A DNA stretch of 12,309 nucleotides, taken from positions 1 to 12,309 of the forward strand of contig JACKDM010000080.1 in NCBI GenBank assembly GCA_020633515.1, in the 5' to 3' direction. Made by a program: the position numbers and the translations under genes. Of this stretch, positions 6,267 to 12,309 are shown piece by piece; the first letter of the stretch is position 1; each line of letters starts with the position of its first letter. The notes beneath the pieces were generated by a model. That model saw nothing but the letters and a program-made list of their open reading frames with translations. It did not search any database and was not told the origin of the DNA. This DNA comes from Myxococcales bacterium. Its GTDB lineage: Bacteria > Myxococcota > Bradymonadia > UBA7976 > UBA1532.

Positions 6267-6289
6267 CGCCGGCGCCTGGCGAGCCGGCG
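6267..6289 (+). promoter_or_regulatory. Hairpin in the lipA leader
   Basis: CGCCGGC-N9-GCCGGCG is a perfect 7-bp stem 11 bases before the GGAGG of lipA. It may shape initiation on the lipA mRNA. No clear lipA promoter is seen; TTGTCA (6234-6239) with CTCAAT (6257-6262) is a weak candidate overlapping the rpsU promoter region. GC-rich leaders often form such stems by chance. Confidence 0.3.
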
Positions 6290-6310
6290 TCCCCCGGTGC
6301 GGAGGTCTCG

Positions 6311-7246
6311 ATGCGCGGTGAAGCCCTGCCGGTGATCCCGGCCCACCCCGAAGGCGATCGCTTCGGCCGTGATCGCGCGGCGTTGCGGCTGCCCGAGTTC
6401 TTGCGGCGGCCGGTGGGCCGGGGCGAGCAGGTGGCGGCGGTGCGGCACCTGATGCGGCGGCAGAAGCTGCACACCGTCTGCGAGGAGGCGCGCTGCCCCA
6501 ACCTCGCCGAGTGCTTCGCGCACCGCACCGCGACCTTCCTCATCATGGGCAACGACTGCACCCGCGCCTGCGGCTTCTGCGCGGTCGGCACCGCGGTCCC
6601 CGGCCCGCTCGATCCGGCCGAGCCCGAGGCGGTCGCCGAAGCCGCCGCCGAGCTCGGCCTCGCCCACGTCGTCATCACCAGCGTCAACCGCGACGACCTC
6701 GCCGATGGCGGCTCGGCGCACTTCCGCGCGACGGTCGACGCGGTGCGCGCGCGGCTGCCCGAGGCGGCGATCGAGGTGCTCACCCCCGACTTCGAAGGCG
6801 ACCGCGAGGCGATCCGTCGCGTGGCCGAGGGGCCGCTCCAGGTCTACAACCACAACGTCGAGACCGTGCCGCGCCTCTATCGCCGCGTCCGCCCCCGCGC
6901 CCGCTACCCGCGCTCGCTCGCGGTGCTGCGGCAGGTCAAGGACGAGCGCCCCGCGCTCGCGGTCAAGAGCGGCTTCATGGTCGGCCTCGGCGAGACCCCC
7001 GACGAGGTCTTCGCGCTGATGCACGACCTGCGCGCGGCCGGGGTCGACATCGTCACGATCGGCCAGTACCTGCGCCCGAGCATCAAGCACGTCCCTGTCG
7101 TCGAGTACCTGCGCGAGGAGGCCTACGCGGTCTACCGCGAGCACGGCCGCGCGCTCGGCTTCGCGCACGTCTTCGCCGGGCCGTTCGTGCGCTCGTCGTA
7201 CAGCGCCGCCGAGGCGCTGCGGCACGCGCAGGCGGGTGGATCGTGA
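6311..7246 (+). CDS. lipA: Lipoyl synthase
   Basis: Radical SAM enzyme that inserts two sulfur atoms into protein-bound octanoyl groups to make lipoyl cofactor for pyruvate and 2-oxoglutarate dehydrogenases and the glycine cleavage system. The 311-residue product has the usual length. It carries the auxiliary [4Fe-4S] motif CEEARCPNLAEC (C57, C62, C68), the radical SAM motif CTRACGFC (C83, C87, C90), TSVNRDDLADGG, NHNVETV, KSGFMVGLGE and the C-terminal RSSY whose serine ligates the auxiliary cluster, so it looks complete. The frame is open to TTG 6251, but ATG 6311 is chosen for its GGAGG at 6301-6305, five bases upstream. lipB is not nearby. It diverges from rpsU, and the glycosyltransferase gene follows after 28 bases, probably in the same transcript. 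Confidence 0.97.
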   Translation: MRGEALPVIPAHPEGDRFGRDRAALRLPEFLRRPVGRGEQVAAVRHLMRRQKLHTVCEEARCPNLAECFAHRTATFLIMGNDCTRACGFCAVGTAVPGPLDPAEPEAVAEAAAELGLAHVVITSVNRDDLADGGSAHFRATVDAVRARLPEAAIEVLTPDFEGDREAIRRVAEGPLQVYNHNVETVPRLYRRVRPRARYPRSLAVLRQVKDERPALAVKSGFMVGLGETPDEVFALMHDLRAAGVDIVTIGQYLRPSIKHVPVVEYLREEAYAVYREHGRALGFAHVFAGPFVRSSYSAAEALRHAQAGGS

Positions 7247-7274
7247 GGGCGCGGCGCACCGCACGGGGGACGCG

Positions 7275-8402
7275 ATGACGACGCCGGTCCTCCTCGTCGC
7301 CGACGTGCCGGTCCCCGCGTTCGGCGCCGACGCGATCCGCATCCGCCATCGCGCCGGCCTGCTCGCCCGCCGCGGCGGCGGCGCCCTCTTCGCGCCGCTC
7401 TCGCCGCAGGGCCCGATGATGATCCCCGGCATCCGCCACCTCGACCCGCGCGTCGCGCCCGGCGCCGACGTCGAGCACGCCGAGGCGCAGGTCGCCGAGC
7501 AGCTCGGCCCGCTCTGCGACCAGCTCTCGCCGCGGATCGTGCACGCGTTCGGCGTCCGCGCCGCCGTGCCCGCGGTGCTGCGCCGCCGCCACGGGGTGCG
7601 CGTCGTCATCGAGCCCGGCCGCACGCCCGCGCAGCGCCTGCGCGACAGCCAGCCCGAGCTGCCGCCGACCCGGCTCGAAGACCTCGTCGCGCTCGAAGAC
7701 AAGACCCTCGCCCACGCCGACGCGGTGATCGCGCGCTCGGCGGTCGAGGCGGCGACGCTCGTGCGCCGCGGGGTCGCGACCGAGCGGATCTGGACGGTGC
7801 CCGACGGTCTCCCGGTCCCCGGCGACGAGCTCCGCCCGCTCCCCGATCTGCCGCAGGTCGTCGCCGTCATCGGACACGCCCCCGACGACGCCGCGACCGT
7901 CGTGCTGCGCGCGATGACCCGCGTCAACCGGGCGTGGCGGCTGGTGATGATCGGCCCCGCGGACTGGTCGACCGGCGCGACCGAGCACCGGGCGCGGGCG
8001 CTCAAGCTCGACGGCCGCGTCGCCTACGCCCGCCTCGACGAAGACACCGAGCTGCGCGTCGCCGCCGCCCAGGTCGTCGTCTGCGGGCTGCCCTACGGCC
8101 GCGCGGTGCAGGCCGGCGCGGTCGTGCCCGAGGCCGCGCTGTGGGCGATGGCCTGCCGCCGCCCGCTCGTCGCGCCCGAGCTCCCCGCCGTGCGCGCCTA
8201 CGCCGGCGCCGCGGCGCGCTACTACGAGCACGACGACCCCGGCGAGCTCGCGCTCGCGCTCGACGCGCTCCTCGCCGATCCGGCCGCCCGGGACGACCTC
8301 GCCGCCCGCGCCGACGTGCAGCGCGTCGCGCTCTCGTGGGACGCCGCCGACGCCACCGTCAGCGACATCTGGGCCACCCTCGGCGAGCCCGACGCCTCCT
8401 GA
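7275..8402 (+). CDS. Glycosyltransferase, GT4-like (GT-B fold)
   Basis: A 375-residue protein resembling family 4 glycosyltransferases, which transfer a sugar from an activated donor to lipids, polysaccharide or small molecules. The N-terminal domain starts [20 protein letters not shown] and continues with [13 protein letters not shown], then [12 protein letters not shown]. The middle has [20 protein letters not shown] and [15 protein letters not shown], as at the GT4 domain boundary. The C-terminal half has [20 protein letters not shown] (about 286-305), where the donor-binding glutamate is expected, and the closing helices ending in [14 protein letters not shown]. The nucleotide-sugar donor and acceptor cannot be told. 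ATG 7275 is preferred over GTG 7236 because GGGGGA lies just before it and the first strand follows at once. The ORF is Ala/Arg-rich and less conserved than its neighbours. It lies 28 bases after lipA and 62 bases before carB. Confidence 0.8.
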   Translation: MTTPVLLVADVPVPAFGADAIRIRHRAGLLARRGGGALFAPLSPQGPMMIPGIRHLDPRVAPGADVEHAEAQVAEQLGPLCDQLSPRIVHAFGVRAAVPAVLRRRHGVRVVIEPGRTPAQRLRDSQPELPPTRLEDLVALEDKTLAHADAVIARSAVEAATLVRRGVATERIWTVPDGLPVPGDELRPLPDLPQVVAVIGHAPDDAATVVLRAMTRVNRAWRLVMIGPADWSTGATEHRARALKLDGRVAYARLDEDTELRVAAAQVVVCGLPYGRAVQAGAVVPEAALWAMACRRPLVAPELPAVRAYAGAAARYYEHDDPGELALALDALLADPAARDDLAARADVQRVALSWDAADATVSDIWATLGEPDAS

Positions 8403-8427
8403 CGCGTCGCGGACGGCCCCGACCCGG

Positions 8428-8456
8428 TTGCGCCCGCCCCTTCGGCCATCTAGGAT
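8428..8456 (+). promoter_or_regulatory. Leaderless promoter of carB
   Basis: TTGCGC (8428-8433), a 17-base spacer and TAGGAT (8451-8456), followed by 8 bases and then the ATG at 8465. A transcript starting 6-8 bases after the -10 would begin at or beside the start codon. No Shine-Dalgarno precedes the ATG, which supports leaderless translation. It would let carB be transcribed apart from lipA and the glycosyltransferase. Confidence 0.6.
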
Positions 8457-8464
8457 GCGCCGCC

Positions 8465-11709
<3,245 letters not shown>

Positions 11710-11713
<4 letters not shown>

Positions 11714-11745
11714 GCCGAGCCCAGCCCACCGAGGTCGAGCGATGA
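11710..11745 (+). CDS. 11-codon mini-ORF bridging carB and greA
   Basis: ATG at 11710 overlaps the carB stop (ATGA), and the TGA at 11743 overlaps the greA start (ATGA). The peptide would be [12 protein letters not shown] very strong Shine-Dalgarno (GGAGG, 11699-11703) lies 6 bases upstream, inside the carB end, and points at this ATG rather than at greA. It may serve as a coupling relay that carries ribosomes from carB to greA rather than make a functional peptide. It could also be chance, with the Shine-Dalgarno left over from an older greA start. Confidence 0.35.
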
Positions 11746-12221
11746 GCGGCCGCATGCCCATCACCGCGCGCGGCTACGAGCAGTTCAGCGCCGAGCTCAA
11801 GCGCCTCAAGACCACCGAACGCACCCGCATCGCCCGCGACATCGAGGTCGCCCGCGCCCACGGCGACCTCAGCGAGAACGCCGACTACGACGACGCCAAA
11901 GAGCGCCAGGGCATGCTCGAAGCCAAGATCGCCAAGCTCGAGAGCGATCTCGCGCTCGCCGACATCATCGACATCACCAAGCTCTCCGGCGACCGCATCG
12001 TCTTCGGCGCCACCGTGCAGCTCCTCGACCAGGACGAAGACACCGAGCTGACGGTCACCCTCGTCGGCGAGCTCGAAGCCGACGTCAAAAACGACCGCAT
12101 CTCGGTCACTTCGCCGATCGCGCGCGCGCTCATCGGCAAGCGCCCCGGCGACGAGATCAGCGTCGACACCCCCGGCGGCGAGCGCAACTACGAGATCATC
12201 GACGTCCGCTTCGAGGGCTGA
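11742..12221 (+). CDS. greA: Transcription elongation factor GreA
   Basis: GreA enters the secondary channel of RNA polymerase and stimulates cleavage of backtracked RNA, rescuing stalled complexes. The 159-residue product has the family's length. It shows the N-terminal PITARGYEQFSAELKRLK, then the coiled-coil tip ARAHGDLSENADYDDAKERQ with the two acidic residues (D42, E45) that hold the catalytic metal. The C-terminal FKBP-like domain has TVTLVGELEAD, SPIARALIGKRPGDEISV and YEIIDVRF. ATG 11742 is chosen with GAGG at 11731-11734, seven bases upstream; ATG 11754 is a second possibility, and the frame is open back to 11610 inside carB. It is separated from carB only by the mini-ORF, so it is probably co-transcribed with it. 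Confidence 0.97.
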   Translation: MSGRMPITARGYEQFSAELKRLKTTERTRIARDIEVARAHGDLSENADYDDAKERQGMLEAKIAKLESDLALADIIDITKLSGDRIVFGATVQLLDQDEDTELTVTLVGELEADVKNDRISVTSPIARALIGKRPGDEISVDTPGGERNYEIIDVRFEG

Positions 12222-12222
12222 A

Positions 12223-12309
12223 GTGAGCCGGCGCGCGCCCCCGGCCCGCCTCCGGCCCGCCGCCCGCGCCCGCCGCGCGATCCTCGCCGCCCTCACCAGC
12301 GCCGCGCTC
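12223..12309 (+). CDS. Start of an unidentified gene, cut by window end
   Basis: GTG at 12223 follows the greA stop by one base and has GAGGG (12213-12217) five bases upstream. The frame stays open for 29 codons to the window edge. The peptide begins with a basic stretch (SRRAPPARLRPAARARRA) followed by hydrophobic ILAALTSAAL, which could be the start of a signal peptide or membrane anchor. Too little is visible to name it, and a GC-rich chance frame is possible. Confidence 0.4.
   Translation, partial: MSRRAPPARLRPAARARRAILAALTSAAL

Noticed and set aside
6251..6310. TTG start 20 codons upstream for lipA
   Set aside because: No Shine-Dalgarno there, while ATG 6311 has GGAGG at the ideal distance.
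7934..8464. Upstream in-frame extension of carB by 177 codons
   Set aside because: Arg/Pro-rich sequence that overlaps the glycosyltransferase; CarB proteins begin just before the [11 protein letters not shown] motif.

Overview
The window is very GC-rich bacterial DNA. Codons end almost always in G or C, and genes are packed with overlaps of a few bases. The kinase of the 'HRDxSPxN' type with a 'GGMAE' glycine loop, the Asp/Ala/Gly-rich lipoprotein and the overall composition point to Myxococcota (former Deltaproteobacteria). This is an inference from protein style; there is no rRNA to confirm it. I see no tRNA, rRNA, CRISPR array, transposase, integrase or phage gene.

Left part (1-4214): the C-terminal part of a Ser/Thr protein kinase (+) converges on, and overlaps by 14 bp, a two-gene minus-strand operon. 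The operon's first gene encodes an unrecognised protein of about 534 residues whose reading frame is broken near 3560. It ends in a four-cysteine motif and is coupled through ATGA to a calcineurin-like metallophosphoesterase with a transmembrane hairpin inserted in its catalytic domain.

Middle (4215-6310): a divergent lipoprotein gene (+) is followed by about 567 bp without a convincing gene. That stretch holds six degenerate copies of a 51-53 bp repeat, then a run of short perfect inverted repeats. Next, on the minus strand, are rpsU (ribosomal protein bS21; TTG start, strong SD, consensus-like promoter, structured leader) and a small conserved-looking gene that starts at or just after the rpsU stop. 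This is the most unusual part of the window.

Right part (6311-12309, all +): lipA (lipoyl synthase), a GT4-like glycosyltransferase, carB (large subunit of carbamoyl-phosphate synthetase, with its own apparently leaderless promoter), an 11-codon mini-ORF bridging carB and greA by two ATGA overlaps, greA, and the first 29 codons of another gene. carA and lipB are not in the window. These are housekeeping functions (lipoylation, pyrimidine/arginine precursor supply, transcript cleavage) that share a direction rather than a pathway.
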